Shown piece after piece: positions 1 through 10,028 of a stretch of 64,000 nt of DNA. The notes under the pieces were generated by a model. It was not told the origin of the DNA. It was given only the letters and a program-made list of their open reading frames with translations, and did not search any database. The translations under genes were made by a program, and so were the position numbers. The number at the start of each line of letters is the position of its first letter. Positions within the stretch are counted from its first letter, which is position 1. Source of the DNA: Pseudomonas chlororaphis subsp. piscium (GTDB lineage: Bacteria; Pseudomonadota; Gammaproteobacteria; Pseudomonadales; Pseudomonadaceae); the NCBI RefSeq assembly GCF_003850345.1, contig NZ_CP027707.1, forward strand, positions 6,687,001 to 6,751,000, written 5' to 3'.

Positions 1-1065
1 ACGCTCGGCGTTGGCCACGAACGACTGCACCAGCTTGCCGCTCGGCAGCTCGACGTAGAACACCGAGTGGCCGCCCAGATAGGCGATGTCGTGCACCTTG
101 CCGCTCGACCAGTTGTATTCGCAGGTCGGCATGTCCGGGGTCACCAGGAGTTTTTCCGGGCGGATGGCGTAGGTCACCGACTTGTCCTGCACCGAGGTGC
201 TGATGCCGTGGCCCACGTAGATGTTGCGATCCAGGTCCTTGCAGGTGATGGTCGCGTGGCCTTCGGCGTCGTCGATCACTTCACCTTCGAAGATGTTGAC
301 GTTGCCGATGAATTCGCAGACCAGGCGGCTGGTCGGGGTTTCGTAGATGTCGATCGGGCTGCCGATCTGGGCGATCCAGCCCAGGTGCATGATCGCAATA
401 CGCTCGGCCATGGTCATGGCCTCTTCCTGGTCGTGGGTCACCATCACGCAGGTCACGCCGACGCGCTCGATGATCTCCACCAGCTCCAGCTGCATCTGCG
501 AGCGCAGCTTTTTATCCAGGGCGCCCATCGGCTCGTCGAGCAGCAGCAGTTTCGGCCGCTTGGCCAGGGAACGGGCCAGGGCCACGCGCTGGCGCTGGCC
601 GCCAGAGAGTTGGTGCGGCTTGCGCTTGGCGTACTGGCTCATCTGCACCAGCTTGAGCATCTCGGCCACGCGGGCATCGATCTCGGCCTTGGGAATCTTG
701 TCCTGCTGCAGGCCGAAGGCGATGTTCTGGGCCACGGTCATGTGCGGGAACAAGGCGTAGGACTGGAACATCATGTTGATCGGCCGCTCGTAGGGCGGCA
801 TGTCGGTGATGTCCACACCGTCCAGGTAGATGCGCCCCTCCGTGGGCCGTTCGAACCCCGCGAGCATCCGCAGCAGGGTGGACTTACCCGAGCCAGAACC
901 GCCGAGCAGGGCGAAGATCTCGCCTTTCTTGATTTCCAGGGACACGTCGTCCACGGCAATCGTCTCGTCGAACTTCTTCGTGACCCGATCGATTTTGACC
1001 AACACCTGCTTCGGTGTCTGGTCGCCCTCGAGGGCTTTCTTGTAGGCGCCGGAGGCAACTGCCAT
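1..1065 (-). CDS. spuF: Polyamine ABC transporter ATP-binding protein, 3' end outside window
   Basis: This is the ATPase subunit (PotA family) that powers import of putrescine and spermidine from the periplasm. The 355 codons present show a Walker A motif GGSGSGKST at residues 55-63, the signature LSGGQRQR and the Walker B run LLLLDEPMGALD. A C-terminal TOBE-type region follows and is cut by the window edge. The start is the ATG at 1065, after a GGGAG-type ribosome site. It lies 71 bases downstream of the spuE stop and is probably in the same transcript. The membrane subunits (spuG, spuH) should follow beyond position 1. Family assignment is firm; the substrate is inferred from the linked spuD/spuE binding proteins. 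Confidence 0.95.
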   Translation of the reverse strand, partial: MAVASGAYKKALEGDQTPKQVLVKIDRVTKKFDETIAVDDVSLEIKKGEIFALLGGSGSGKSTLLRMLAGFERPTEGRIYLDGVDITDMPPYERPINMMFQSYALFPHMTVAQNIAFGLQQDKIPKAEIDARVAEMLKLVQMSQYAKRKPHQLSGGQRQRVALARSLAKRPKLLLLDEPMGALDKKLRSQMQLELVEIIERVGVTCVMVTHDQEEAMTMAERIAIMHLGWIAQIGSPIDIYETPTSRLVCEFIGNVNIFEGEVIDDAEGHATITCKDLDRNIYVGHGISTSVQDKSVTYAIRPEKLLVTPDMPTCEYNWSSGKVHDIAYLGGHSVFYVELPSGKLVQSFVANAER

Positions 1066-1136
1066 TTACGAAACTCCCAACAGAATTTGCAGTTCGCCCC
1101 ATGCGGGCGAACTCTGGATAGTTTGAGCGATTGACG

Positions 1137-2270
<1,134 letters not shown>

Positions 2271-2417
2271 CTACATGACAGCCAAGAGCTGCCCAGCAAC
2301 AAAACCGGCGCGCAACTTACCTTCGATAAACCGATCCAGCAAAACTTTCTGTCATTTAATTGCACCGCTGACCGCCCTCGCGGGGACGACGGCCAGCGGT
2401 TGCTGCCTCAAACCGGC

Positions 2418-3527
2418 TTATTTGCCGGATTTGATCTTGGTCCAGCTGCGGGTCAGCTCACGCTGGGTAGCGGCCGGCAGATCGGCGATCGCATACAGCT
2501 TGGCCTGCACGTCGGCTGGCGGGTAGATGCCCGGATCGCTGGTGATGTCTTTCTCTACCAGCGCCGTTGCGGCGGCGTTGCCGTTCGGGAAACGCACGGC
2601 GTTGGTGATGCTGGCCATGACTTCAGGCTTCTGCAGGAAGGTCATGAACTTGTAGGCGCCCTCGACGTTCTCGGCATCCTTCGGAATGGCGACCATGTCG
2701 AAGAAGCTGCCGGCGCCTTCTTTCGGAATGGCGTAGCTGACTTTCACCTTGTCGCCGGCTTCGGCGGCACGGGACTTGGCCTGCTGCACGTCACCCGAGT
2801 AGCCGACCGCTACGCAGATGTTGCCGTTGGCCAGGTCCGAGATGTATTTGGAGGAATGGAAGTAGGTGATCGAAGGACGGATCTTGAGGAACAGCTCTTC
2901 GGCTTTCTTGATGTCGTCTTTCTTCTGGCTGTCGGTCGGCAGGCCCAGGTAATGCAGGGCAACCGGGATCATTTCGGTTGGCGAGTCGAGGAAGCTCACG
3001 CCGCAGCCCTTGAGCTTGGCGATGTTCTCAGGCTTGAGCAGGGTGTCCCAGGAGTCGATCTTGTCGACGCCCAGCGCAGCCTTGACCTTCTCCGGGTTGT
3101 AACCGATGCCGATGGAGCCCCACATGTATGGGAAAGCGTGCTTGTTGCCCGGGTCACTGACCGAAACCGCCTTGAGCAGATCCTGGTTCAGGTTTTTCCA
3201 GTTGGGCAACTTGGAGACGTCGAGCTCCTGATAGACACCAGCCTTGATCTGCTTGGCCAGGAAGTTGTTCGACGGCACGACCACGTCGTAACCGGACTTG
3301 CCTGCCAGCAGTTTGGCTTCCAGGGTTTCGTTGCTGTCGAAAACGTCGTAGACCACCTTGATCCCGGACTCCTTCTCGAAGTTCGCGATGGTGTCGGGTG
3401 CGATGTAGTCGGACCAGTTGTAAACGTGCAGCACCTTGTCGTCTGCCTGGGCCACTGCCGCCATCGCGCCCATCAGGGACATGGCGAGGAGGGTCTTGCC
3501 AGCTTTCTTCATACCTAATGCCTTCAT
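2418..3527 (-). CDS. spuD: Periplasmic polyamine-binding protein (putrescine type)
   Basis: This is the second polyamine-binding protein of the cluster, 369 residues. The signal peptide has a lysine-rich start and a hydrophobic core and ends AVAQA near residue 28. The mature protein opens [15 protein letters not shown] and ends [10 protein letters not shown], the same tail as SpuE. The start is the ATG at 3527, with GGAG eight bases upstream; an in-frame ATG five codons later is less well placed. A 170-base gap containing a perfect hairpin separates it from spuC, which may raise binding-protein mRNA relative to the enzyme genes. The putrescine preference is inferred from P. aeruginosa SpuD. 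Confidence 0.93.
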   Translation of the reverse strand: MKALGMKKAGKTLLAMSLMGAMAAVAQADDKVLHVYNWSDYIAPDTIANFEKESGIKVVYDVFDSNETLEAKLLAGKSGYDVVVPSNNFLAKQIKAGVYQELDVSKLPNWKNLNQDLLKAVSVSDPGNKHAFPYMWGSIGIGYNPEKVKAALGVDKIDSWDTLLKPENIAKLKGCGVSFLDSPTEMIPVALHYLGLPTDSQKKDDIKKAEELFLKIRPSITYFHSSKYISDLANGNICVAVGYSGDVQQAKSRAAEAGDKVKVSYAIPKEGAGSFFDMVAIPKDAENVEGAYKFMTFLQKPEVMASITNAVRFPNGNAAATALVEKDITSDPGIYPPADVQAKLYAIADLPAATQRELTRSWTKIKSGK

Positions 3528-3659
3528 GCGTCATGCTCCAATTATTCTTTTTAACCTTGTGTTCAGCGACCGGTTGCCAGGCAACTAAAAACAGGCGGTA
3601 GTCTGGCAAGTTCCAAGGCGGGCTTTCAACAAAAGACCCAGCCTTTATGGCCGCCCCGG

Positions 3660-3682
3660 GCGAAGTACCGCGAGGTACTTCG
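3660..3682. terminator. Hairpin between spuC and spuD
   Basis: The arms GCGAAGTACC and GGTACTTCGC are perfect complements around a short GCG loop. There is no adjacent T-run on the transcribed strand, so this looks more like an mRNA-stabilising or processing hairpin than a classic terminator. It would separate spuC from the binding-protein gene spuD. Confidence 0.55.
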
Positions 3683-3697
3683 CTCAGAGCCTAGCAC

Positions 3698-5062
3698 TTA
3701 GCCCTGTAACGCACTCAAGGTCAGGTCCAGGCACTTGCGGGCCTTGCTCACCAGCTCATCGATCTCTTCCTTGGTGATCACCAGGGGCGGAGCAATGATC
3801 ATGGTGTCGCCCACGGCGCGCATGATCAGGCCGTTGTCGAAGCAGAACTGCCGGCAGATCATGCCGACGCCTTTTCCGACATACCGCGCACGGGTGGCCT
3901 TGTCCTGAACCAGCTCGATGGCGCCCAACAGGCCGACTCCGCGAACTTCACCCACCAGCGGATGATCGTTCAGCTCCCGCAGACGTTTCTGCAAATAGGG
4001 TGCCGTTTCTGCCTTGACCCGCTCGATAATTTTTTCGTCGCGCAGGATGCGGATGTTTTCCAGGGCCACGGCGGCGGCCACCGGATGCCCGGAATAAGTG
4101 AAACCGTGGTTGAAATCGCCGCCCTCGTTGAGCACCGCCACCACTTCGTCGCGCACCACCAGGCCACCCATGGGGATATAACCTGAGGTCAGGCCCTTGG
4201 CGATGGTCATCATGTCCGGCTTGAGGTCGTAGAAATCGCTACCGAACCACTCACCGGTACGCCCGAAACCACAGATCACCTCGTCGGCGACGAACAGGAT
4301 GTCGTACTTGGCGAGGATCTCCTTGATTCGCGGCCAGTAGCTTTCTGGCGGCACGATCACGCCGCCCGCGCCCTGGATCGGCTCGGCAATGAAGGCACCG
4401 ACGTTATCGACGCCGACTTCGAGAATCTTCTCCTCCAGCTGGTTGGCCGCCCAGATCCCGAACTCGTCCGGGGTCATGTCGCCGCCTTCACCGAACCAAT
4501 AAGGCTGTGGAATGTGCACGATGCCCGGGATCGGCAAATCACCCTGTTCGTGCATATAGGTCATGCCGCCCAGGCTCGCGCCGGCCACGGTGGAGCCGTG
4601 GTAGCCGTTAACCCGGCTGATGATGGTTTTCTTCTTCGGCTGGCCCTTGATCGCCCAGTAGTGGCGAACCATGCGCAGCATGGTGTCGTTGCCTTCGGAG
4701 CCGGAACCGGTGAAGAACACATGATTCATGCCCTGCGGGGCAACATCGGAGATGGCCTTGGCCAGTTCCAGCGCCGGCGGGTGGGCGGTCTGAAAGAACA
4801 GGTTGTAGTACGGCAGCTCGCGCATCTGCTTGCTGGCGGCGTCGGCCAGTTCTTCGCGGCCGTAACCGATGGCCACGCACCACAGCCCGGCCATGCCGTC
4901 GAGGATCTTGTTGCCCTCGCTGTCCCAGAGGTAAACGCCCTCGGCATTGGTGATGATCCGCGGCCCCTTCTCCTTCAACTGCTTGAAGTCGCTGAAGGGT
5001 GCCAGGTGGTGCTCGCTGCTGAGGGTTTGCCACTCACGGGTTTGCGGGTTGTTGCTGGTCAT
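3698..5062 (-). CDS. spuC: Polyamine (putrescine/cadaverine):pyruvate aminotransferase
   Basis: This class III PLP-dependent aminotransferase transfers the amino group of putrescine, cadaverine or related diamines to pyruvate in the cytoplasm. The protein has 454 residues. The PLP lysine is K289 in MMTIAKGLTSGY and the cofactor-binding aspartate is D260 in FVADEVICGFGRTG. The phosphate-binding turn is FFTGSGSEGND near 117-127. The start is the ATG at 5062, after AGGAGAG. It lies between spuB and spuD, and a strong hairpin in the 57-base gap upstream separates it from spuB. Full length for the family; assignment is supported by both motifs and context. Confidence 0.95.
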   Translation of the reverse strand: MTSNNPQTREWQTLSSEHHLAPFSDFKQLKEKGPRIITNAEGVYLWDSEGNKILDGMAGLWCVAIGYGREELADAASKQMRELPYYNLFFQTAHPPALELAKAISDVAPQGMNHVFFTGSGSEGNDTMLRMVRHYWAIKGQPKKKTIISRVNGYHGSTVAGASLGGMTYMHEQGDLPIPGIVHIPQPYWFGEGGDMTPDEFGIWAANQLEEKILEVGVDNVGAFIAEPIQGAGGVIVPPESYWPRIKEILAKYDILFVADEVICGFGRTGEWFGSDFYDLKPDMMTIAKGLTSGYIPMGGLVVRDEVVAVLNEGGDFNHGFTYSGHPVAAAVALENIRILRDEKIIERVKAETAPYLQKRLRELNDHPLVGEVRGVGLLGAIELVQDKATRARYVGKGVGMICRQFCFDNGLIMRAVGDTMIIAPPLVITKEEIDELVSKARKCLDLTLSALQG

Positions 5063-5087
5063 TGGAACTCTCCTAGTTTTCCGGTGA

Positions 5088-5113
5088 GGGCGCCGCCAGT
5101 GACGGCGGCGCCC
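5088..5113. terminator. Strong GC hairpin between spuB and spuC
   Basis: Ten-base perfect arms (GGGCGCCGCC / GGCGGCGCCC) surround a six-base loop. No T-run follows on the minus strand, so complete termination is unlikely. Partial attenuation or mRNA processing is possible. Confidence 0.5.
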
Positions 5114-5119
5114 CGCGCA

Positions 5120-6478
5120 TCAGACGGCGAAGAGCAGGAATTCCCGCTCCCACGAACTGATGACGCGCTTGAAGTTTTCATGCTCGGCCCGCTTGACCGC
5201 GACGTAGCCAGTGATGAATTTCTTGCCCAGGTACTTCTCGATGGTCTTGCTGTTTTCCATGCGCTCCAGAGCGTCCTCGATGGTCAACGGCAGGCGCAGG
5301 TTACGGCGCTCGTAGCCACGGCCGACCACCGGCGCGCTCGGGTTGTGGCCTTCGACCATGCCGATGAAACCGCACAGCAGGCTGGCGGCGATGGCCAGGT
5401 AAGGGTTGGCGTCGGCGCCCGGCAGGCGGTTTTCCACGCGGCGGTTCTGTGGCCCGGCATCCGGTACGCGCAGGCCCACGGTGCGGTTCTCTTCGCCCCA
5501 CTCCACGTTCACCGGTGCCGAGGTGTCCGGCAGGAAGCGGCGGAACGAGTTGACGTTGGGCGCGAACAACGGCAGCAGCTCGGGGATGAACTTCTGCAGG
5601 CCGCCGATGTGGTTGAGGAACAGCTGGCTCATGGTCCCGTCGTCATTGGAGAAGACGTTCTTGCCGGTCTCGATGTCGATGATGCTCTGGTGCAGGTGCA
5701 TGGCGCTGCCCGGCTCGCCGGTCATCGGCTTGGCCATGAAGGTGGCGGCCACCTCATGCTTGAGCGCGGCTTCACGCATGGTGCGCTTGAACACCAGGAT
5801 CTGGTCGGCCAGGGACAGGGCGTCGCCGTGACGGAAGTTGATTTCCATCTGCGCCGTGCCGTCTTCGTGGATCAGCGTGTCGAGATCCAGCTCCTGCAGT
5901 TCGCACCAGTCGTAGACGTCCTCGAACAGCGGGTCGAATTCGTTGGCCGCTTCGATGGAGAACGACTGGCGACCGGTTTCCGGGCGACCGGAACGGCCGA
6001 CCGGTGGCTGCAACGGGTAGTCCGGGTCGTCGCTGCGCTTGGTCAGGTAGAACTCCATCTCCGGCGCCACGATCGGCTGCCAGCCGTGGTCGGCGTAGAG
6101 TTTCAGGACCTTCTTGAGCACGTTGCGCGGCGACAGCTCGATCGGGTTGCCCTGCTTGTCGTAGGTGTCGTGGATCACCTGGGCGGTCGGCTCGATGGCC
6201 CAGGGCACGAGGAATACCGCGTTCTGGTCCGGGCGGCAGACCATGTCGATGTCGGCCGGGTCCAGCAGTTCGTAATAGATGTCGTCTTCGACATAGTCGC
6301 CGGTCACCGTCTGCAACAGCACGCTCTCGGGCAGGCGCATGCCTTTTTCGGCGATGAACTTGTTGGTTGGCGAGATCTTGCCCCGGGTGATCCCGGTCAG
6401 GTCGCCAATCATGCATTCGACTTCTGTGATCTTGTGGTCTTTCAACCAATCGGTGAGCTGGTCGAGGTTGTTACTCAT
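5120..6478 (-). CDS. spuB: Gamma-glutamylpolyamine synthetase, glutamine-synthetase family
   Basis: This glutamine-synthetase-fold enzyme (PuuA type) joins glutamate to a polyamine using ATP, the first step of the gamma-glutamylated putrescine route. The protein has 452 residues. The N-terminal beta-grasp part opens EVECMIGDLTGITRGK, the metal-binding strand is VAPEMEFYLTKR, the nucleotide region is GSAMHLHQS, and the C-terminal block is VENRLPGADANPYLAIA. It starts at the ATG at 6478, 30 bases after spuA. It is paralogous to spuI (7575-8951), which lies across the divergent promoter region. The two may differ in which amine they glutamylate; sequence reading alone cannot settle that. Confidence 0.93.
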   Translation of the reverse strand: MSNNLDQLTDWLKDHKITEVECMIGDLTGITRGKISPTNKFIAEKGMRLPESVLLQTVTGDYVEDDIYYELLDPADIDMVCRPDQNAVFLVPWAIEPTAQVIHDTYDKQGNPIELSPRNVLKKVLKLYADHGWQPIVAPEMEFYLTKRSDDPDYPLQPPVGRSGRPETGRQSFSIEAANEFDPLFEDVYDWCELQELDLDTLIHEDGTAQMEINFRHGDALSLADQILVFKRTMREAALKHEVAATFMAKPMTGEPGSAMHLHQSIIDIETGKNVFSNDDGTMSQLFLNHIGGLQKFIPELLPLFAPNVNSFRRFLPDTSAPVNVEWGEENRTVGLRVPDAGPQNRRVENRLPGADANPYLAIAASLLCGFIGMVEGHNPSAPVVGRGYERRNLRLPLTIEDALERMENSKTIEKYLGKKFITGYVAVKRAEHENFKRVISSWEREFLLFAV

Positions 6479-6500
6479 AAATGCCTCTAGGCGTGAGTTT

Positions 6501-6520
6501 CCTGGCTCTTATAAGCCAGG
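6501..6520 (+). terminator. Hairpin with T-run at the 3' end of spuA
   Basis: The arms CCTGGCT and AGCCAGG are followed by TTTTT, reading on the plus strand, so it would stop antisense transcription entering from spuB. In the spu mRNA (minus strand) it forms a hairpin overlapping the spuA stop region without a U-run. Confidence 0.4.
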
Positions 6521-7306
6521 TTTTTGTGACGCATTGGCGTCGCGTTGCATTACCCGCTTGCGACAGGCATCGCCAAATGCCTGGAAGATGGCGAGGTAGT
6601 GAGGGTTAGAGCTTACCTGCCATTCAGGGTGCCATTGCACCCCCAAAGCAAAAGCCTTGCCTCCCTCGATCGGCGCCCCCTCGACGGAGAAGGCTTCGAT
6701 CAACCCGTCGGGTGCCAGGGCCTCTATCCTAAGGCCCGGCGCCAGACGTTCAACGCCTTGGCCATGAATCGAATTGACTTCAATCTGCGCCGGCAGGCCG
6801 AGGCCGGCCAGCACCCCGCCCGGCTGCACATGCAGCGCATGGGCGGGTCCATATTGCACTTCCACCGGCTGGCTATCGTCCTCGCGGTGGTCCATGAACG
6901 GGCCGGCTTCGTGGACCCGCTGATGCAGGCTGCCGCCGAAGGCCACATTCATTTCCTGGAAGCCGCGGCAGATCCCCAGTACCGGAACCCCGGCCGCCAC
7001 CGCGGCGCGGATCAGCGGCAGGGTGCTGGCATCACGGGCAGGATCATGCGCGGTTCCCGGCGCGCTGGCGGGACCTCTATAGTGAAAAGGCTCGATATTG
7101 GAGGGTGAACCGGTAAAGAGGATGCCATCCAGACCGTCCAGAATATCGGACGGGCTCAGAATATCGGCCAGGGACGGGAGGATCATGGGCACGCCCTTGG
7201 CTGCTACTGCCACTGCACGGACGTACTTGTCGCCACTGATGTGATAAGCATGCAGACCGATCTGCCTGGAGCAGGCGGTGACGCCGATTAACGGCAGGCG
7301 AGACAT
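6509..7306 (-). CDS. spuA: Gamma-glutamyl-polyamine/GABA hydrolase, class I amidotransferase
   Basis: This PuuD-like cytoplasmic hydrolase releases glutamate from gamma-glutamylated intermediates of polyamine degradation. The protein has 265 residues with the class I glutamine amidotransferase triad: nucleophile C113 in LGICRGFQE, then H226 and E228 in VQWHPEW. It is the first gene of the leftward spu cluster. The start is the ATG at 7306 after an imperfect purine-rich site, and transcription comes from the 268-base region shared with spuI. Confident family assignment; the exact substrate is inferred from E. coli PuuD and the neighbouring synthetases. Confidence 0.93.
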   Translation of the reverse strand: MSRLPLIGVTACSRQIGLHAYHISGDKYVRAVAVAAKGVPMILPSLADILSPSDILDGLDGILFTGSPSNIEPFHYRGPASAPGTAHDPARDASTLPLIRAAVAAGVPVLGICRGFQEMNVAFGGSLHQRVHEAGPFMDHREDDSQPVEVQYGPAHALHVQPGGVLAGLGLPAQIEVNSIHGQGVERLAPGLRIEALAPDGLIEAFSVEGAPIEGGKAFALGVQWHPEWQVSSNPHYLAIFQAFGDACRKRVMQRDANASQKPGL

Positions 7307-7574
7307 GAAACACCCCGGTATTATTGCTGTTATGGGTTTAAATCGAGCTTAGCCTTGTTCATTTTTTTACACAACACCCCCGTAAAAAATACAACACGGC
7401 CCGCTCAAGGCTGCGGCAGCCAAGCCCTCCGAAGCCAAAAAAGCGCCCCAAAAATGCCCCACAGGCGCTTTTTTAGGGCAAAAAAGGCCTCGCTTGACTT
7501 CGGCATGCCGTTCGGGTTGACTGAAACCTGAAAAGATCAATGATTGATATTTTTAACAACAAAGGTGTTGCATC
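7307..7574. promoter_or_regulatory. Divergent spuA/spuI control region
   Basis: This 268-base gap separates divergent spuA (left) and spuI (right) and must hold both promoters. It is A+T-rich near spuA (7320-7395) and contains a long hairpin with A-tracts and T-tracts at 7437-7474. I could not assign clear -35/-10 or sigma-54 elements. Confidence 0.6.
7437..7474. terminator. Bidirectional terminator-like hairpin upstream of spuI
   Basis: The arms AAAAAAGCGCC and GGCGCTTTTTT are perfect complements around a 16-base loop. Flanking A and T tracts make it look like an intrinsic terminator in both directions. It lies between two divergent genes, where no 3' end is expected, so it may work as an attenuator in the spuI leader. 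Confidence 0.6.
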
Positions 7575-8951
7575 ATGTCGGTACCCCCGCGTGCCGTTCA
7601 GCTTAACGAAGCGAACGCGTTCCTTAAGGAACATCCTGAGGTTCTGTACGTTGACCTTCTGATTGCGGATATGAATGGTGTGGTGCGCGGCAAGCGCATC
7701 GAACGCACCAGCCTCCACAAGGTTTACGAGAAAGGCATCAACCTGCCGGCCTCTTTATTTGCCCTGGATATCAATGGCTCGACGGTGGAAAGCACCGGCC
7801 TGGGCCTGGACATCGGCGACGCCGATCGAATCTGCTATCCAATCCCCGATACCCTGTGCAATGAACCCTGGCAGAAGCGCCCTACCGCGCAGCTGCTGAT
7901 GACCATGCACGAACTCGAAGGCGACCCTTTCTTCGCCGACCCGCGCGAAGTGCTGCGCCAAGTCGTTGCCAAGTTCGACGAACTGGGCCTGACCATCTGC
8001 GCGGCTTTCGAGCTGGAGTTCTACCTGATCGACCAGGAGAACGTGAATGGCCGGCCACAGCCGCCACGCTCGCCGATCTCAGGCAAGCGCCCGCATTCGA
8101 CCCAGGTCTACCTGATCGACGACCTCGACGAATACGTCGACTGCCTGCAGGACATTCTCGAAGGCGCAAAAGAACAAGGCATCCCGGCCGACGCCATCGT
8201 CAAGGAAAGTGCTCCGGCGCAGTTCGAAGTGAACCTGCACCACGTCGCCGACCCGATCAAGGCCTGCGACTATGCGGTACTGCTCAAACGTCTGATCAAG
8301 AACATCGCCTACGACCATGAGATGGACACCACCTTCATGGCCAAGCCTTACCCAGGCCAGGCGGGTAACGGTCTGCACGTCCACATTTCGGTCCTGGACA
8401 AGGACGGCAAGAATATTTTTGCCAGCGAGGATCCCGAGCAGAACGCCGCACTGCGTCACGCGATCGGCGGTGTGCTCGAGACCCTACCGGCGCAGATGGC
8501 TTTCCTCTGCCCGAACGTCAACTCCTACCGTCGTTTCGGCGCGCAGTTCTACGTACCGAACTCGCCGAGCTGGGGCCTGGACAACCGCACCGTTGCCCTG
8601 CGCGTACCGACCGGCTCCGCCGATGCGGTCCGCCTGGAGCACCGTGTGGCCGGCGCCGACGCCAACCCGTACCTGCTGATGGCTTCGGTCCTGGCGGGCG
8701 TGCACCACGGTCTGGTCAACAAGGTCGAACCGGGCGCGCCAACCGAAGGCAACTCCTACGAGCAGAACGAGCAAAGCCTGCCGAACAACCTGCGCGACGC
8801 ATTGCGTGAGCTGGACGACAGCGAAGTCATGGCCAAGTACATCGACCCGAAATACATCGATATCTTCGTGGCCTGTAAGGAAAGCGAGCTGGAGGAGTTC
8901 GAGCACTCGATCTCCGACCTCGAGTACAACTGGTACCTGCACACCGTGTAA
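7575..8951 (+). CDS. spuI: Gamma-glutamylpolyamine synthetase
   Basis: This is a second glutamine-synthetase-family enzyme for glutamylating polyamines, 458 residues. The ATG at 7575 is preceded by AAAGG. Family blocks are visible: LLIADMNGVVRGKR near the N-terminus, CAAFELEFYLID (metal ligands), GNGLHVHISVLD, FLCPNVNSYRRF, and LEHRVAGADANPYLLMASVL. It is divergent from spuA, as spuI is from spuA in P. aeruginosa. It ends in an intrinsic terminator. Confidence in the family is very high; the preferred amine is unknown. Confidence 0.94.
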   Translation: MSVPPRAVQLNEANAFLKEHPEVLYVDLLIADMNGVVRGKRIERTSLHKVYEKGINLPASLFALDINGSTVESTGLGLDIGDADRICYPIPDTLCNEPWQKRPTAQLLMTMHELEGDPFFADPREVLRQVVAKFDELGLTICAAFELEFYLIDQENVNGRPQPPRSPISGKRPHSTQVYLIDDLDEYVDCLQDILEGAKEQGIPADAIVKESAPAQFEVNLHHVADPIKACDYAVLLKRLIKNIAYDHEMDTTFMAKPYPGQAGNGLHVHISVLDKDGKNIFASEDPEQNAALRHAIGGVLETLPAQMAFLCPNVNSYRRFGAQFYVPNSPSWGLDNRTVALRVPTGSADAVRLEHRVAGADANPYLLMASVLAGVHHGLVNKVEPGAPTEGNSYEQNEQSLPNNLRDALRELDDSEVMAKYIDPKYIDIFVACKESELEEFEHSISDLEYNWYLHTV

Positions 8952-8962
8952 GCGGCTGCAGC

Positions 8963-9002
8963 AAAAAAACGCCACCGGCCGCAAAGCCTGTGGCGTTTTT
9001 TT
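8963..9002 (+). terminator. spuI intrinsic terminator
   Basis: The hairpin AAAACGCCAC / GTGGCGTTTT is followed by a run of T, eleven bases after the spuI stop codon. Confidence 0.85.
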
Positions 9003-9019
9003 ATGGCCGCCTTGCGGCG

Positions 9020-9110
9020 GATCGCGGGCAAGCCTCGCTCCTACAGAATGGTGTCGCAGTAGAAATGGCGTACATCCCCCCTGTAGGAGCGAGGCTTGCC
9101 CGCGAAGGCG
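9020..9110. repeat. Inverted pair of REP elements (type 1)
   Basis: Two copies of the Pseudomonas-type palindromic repeat face each other. The left copy (9020-9045) reads GATCGCGGGCAAGCCTCGCT and the right copy (9082-9110) reads GTAGGAGCGAGGCTTGCCCG. They lie between the spuI terminator and the TetR gene. The same core recurs at 50693-50781 and 63195-63220. Confidence 0.85.
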
Positions 9111-9170
9111 TCCTGGCAGACAACACCCGACACGCCTCGTACAATGCCCGCTGCCCCGCAGGAGACTCCA

Positions 9171-9806
9171 ATGACACGCGTAGCCACCCCCCGCAAACCC
9201 CGCGCACGCAGCCAGGCCCGGATCGACTCGATACTCGATGCCGCCCGCACCCTGCTTGCCGCCGAGGGCGTGGCCAGCCTGTCGATCTACAGCGTGGCCG
9301 AACGCGCGGAGATCCCGCCCTCCTCGGTCTATCACTTCTTCGCCAGCGTTCCCGCCCTGCTCGAAGCCCTGACCGCCGACGTCCACGCCGCGTTCCGCGC
9401 CTGCCTGCAAGAGCCTATCGACCACGCAGCCCTGAGCAGCTGGCACGACCTGTCGCGCCTGGTCGAACAGCGTATGCTCGCCATCTACAGCGCCGACGCC
9501 GCGGCCCGCCAGTTGATCCTGGCCCAGCATGGCCTCACCGAGGTCACCCAGGCCGACCGCCAGCACGACATCGAACTGGGCGACCTGATGCACAAGCTGT
9601 TCGACCAGCACTTCCAGCTGCCGGCGCTGCCCGCGGATGTGGATGTGTTCGCCCTGGCCATGGAACTGGGCGACCGCGTCTACGCGCGCTCGGTCCAGCA
9701 GCACGGGCAGATCACCGAGCGCATGGCCGAGGAAGGCATGCGGGTGTTCGATGCCTACCTGGGGCTGTACCTGCCGCCCTACCTGCCCAAGCGCCCTGCC
9801 CTGTAG
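9171..9806 (+). CDS. TetR/AcrR-family transcriptional regulator
   Basis: This DNA-binding repressor-type protein has 211 residues. The N-terminus is basic, and a TetR helix-turn-helix lies at about residues 20-65 (DSILDAARTLLAAEG ... SIYSVAERAEIPPSSVYHFF). The all-helical ligand-binding half carries no recognisable signature. The ATG at 9171 follows GCAGGAGACTCCA, a good ribosome site. It stands alone between the spu and ssu clusters, so neither the target nor the ligand can be read from context. Its stop codon TAG lies inside a REP-type repeat that begins at 9803. Confidence 0.85.
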   Translation: MTRVATPRKPRARSQARIDSILDAARTLLAAEGVASLSIYSVAERAEIPPSSVYHFFASVPALLEALTADVHAAFRACLQEPIDHAALSSWHDLSRLVEQRMLAIYSADAAARQLILAQHGLTEVTQADRQHDIELGDLMHKLFDQHFQLPALPADVDVFALAMELGDRVYARSVQQHGQITERMAEEGMRVFDAYLGLYLPPYLPKRPAL

Positions 9807-9961
9807 CTGCTGCCGAGCCTGCGAGGCTGCGCCCGGCCGCAACGCGGCCGTGAAACCAGGCCAGGCATTCCCTCAGATAAACCACCGATACCGGGTTTGC
9901 GAAGGCTTCGTCGGAATGCCGCCCACCTCGATCGCAGCCTCGCGGGCTCGGCAGCGGCTAC
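9803..9961. repeat. Long inverted REP pair (type 2) overlapping the tetR stop
   Basis: The left arm (9803-9831) reads GTAGCTGCTGCCGAGCCTGC and continues GAGGCTGCG. The right arm (9929-9961) is its near-complement, CGATCGCAGCCTCGCGGGCT and on. Inner segments also pair (GGCATTCC near 9864 with GGAATGCC near 9913). This is a second palindromic repeat family, distinct from the GTAGGAGCGAG type. Confidence 0.8.
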
Positions 9962-9975
9962 AGCAATCATCGCCC

Positions 9976-9997
9976 ACAAAAAAGCCCCGAAGGGCTC
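9976..9997 (-). terminator. Terminator of the ssu operon
   Basis: On the minus strand GAGCCC-TTC-GGGGCT is followed by a T-run, about 30 bases downstream of the ssuF stop. Confidence 0.8.
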
Positions 9998-10028
9998 ACG
10001 CCGTCCGGGGCCGGTTGTCGCGCATCGA

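Noticed and set aside
4514..6490. A 658-codon open frame on the plus strand opposite spuC and spuB
   Set aside because: It is the antisense shadow of two real genes in G+C-rich DNA; its composition (rich in His, Arg, Val, Gly) fits no protein family.
9020..9110. Repeat pair considered as a CRISPR-like array
   Set aside because: Only two copies in inverted orientation with no regular spacers; this fits REP elements.
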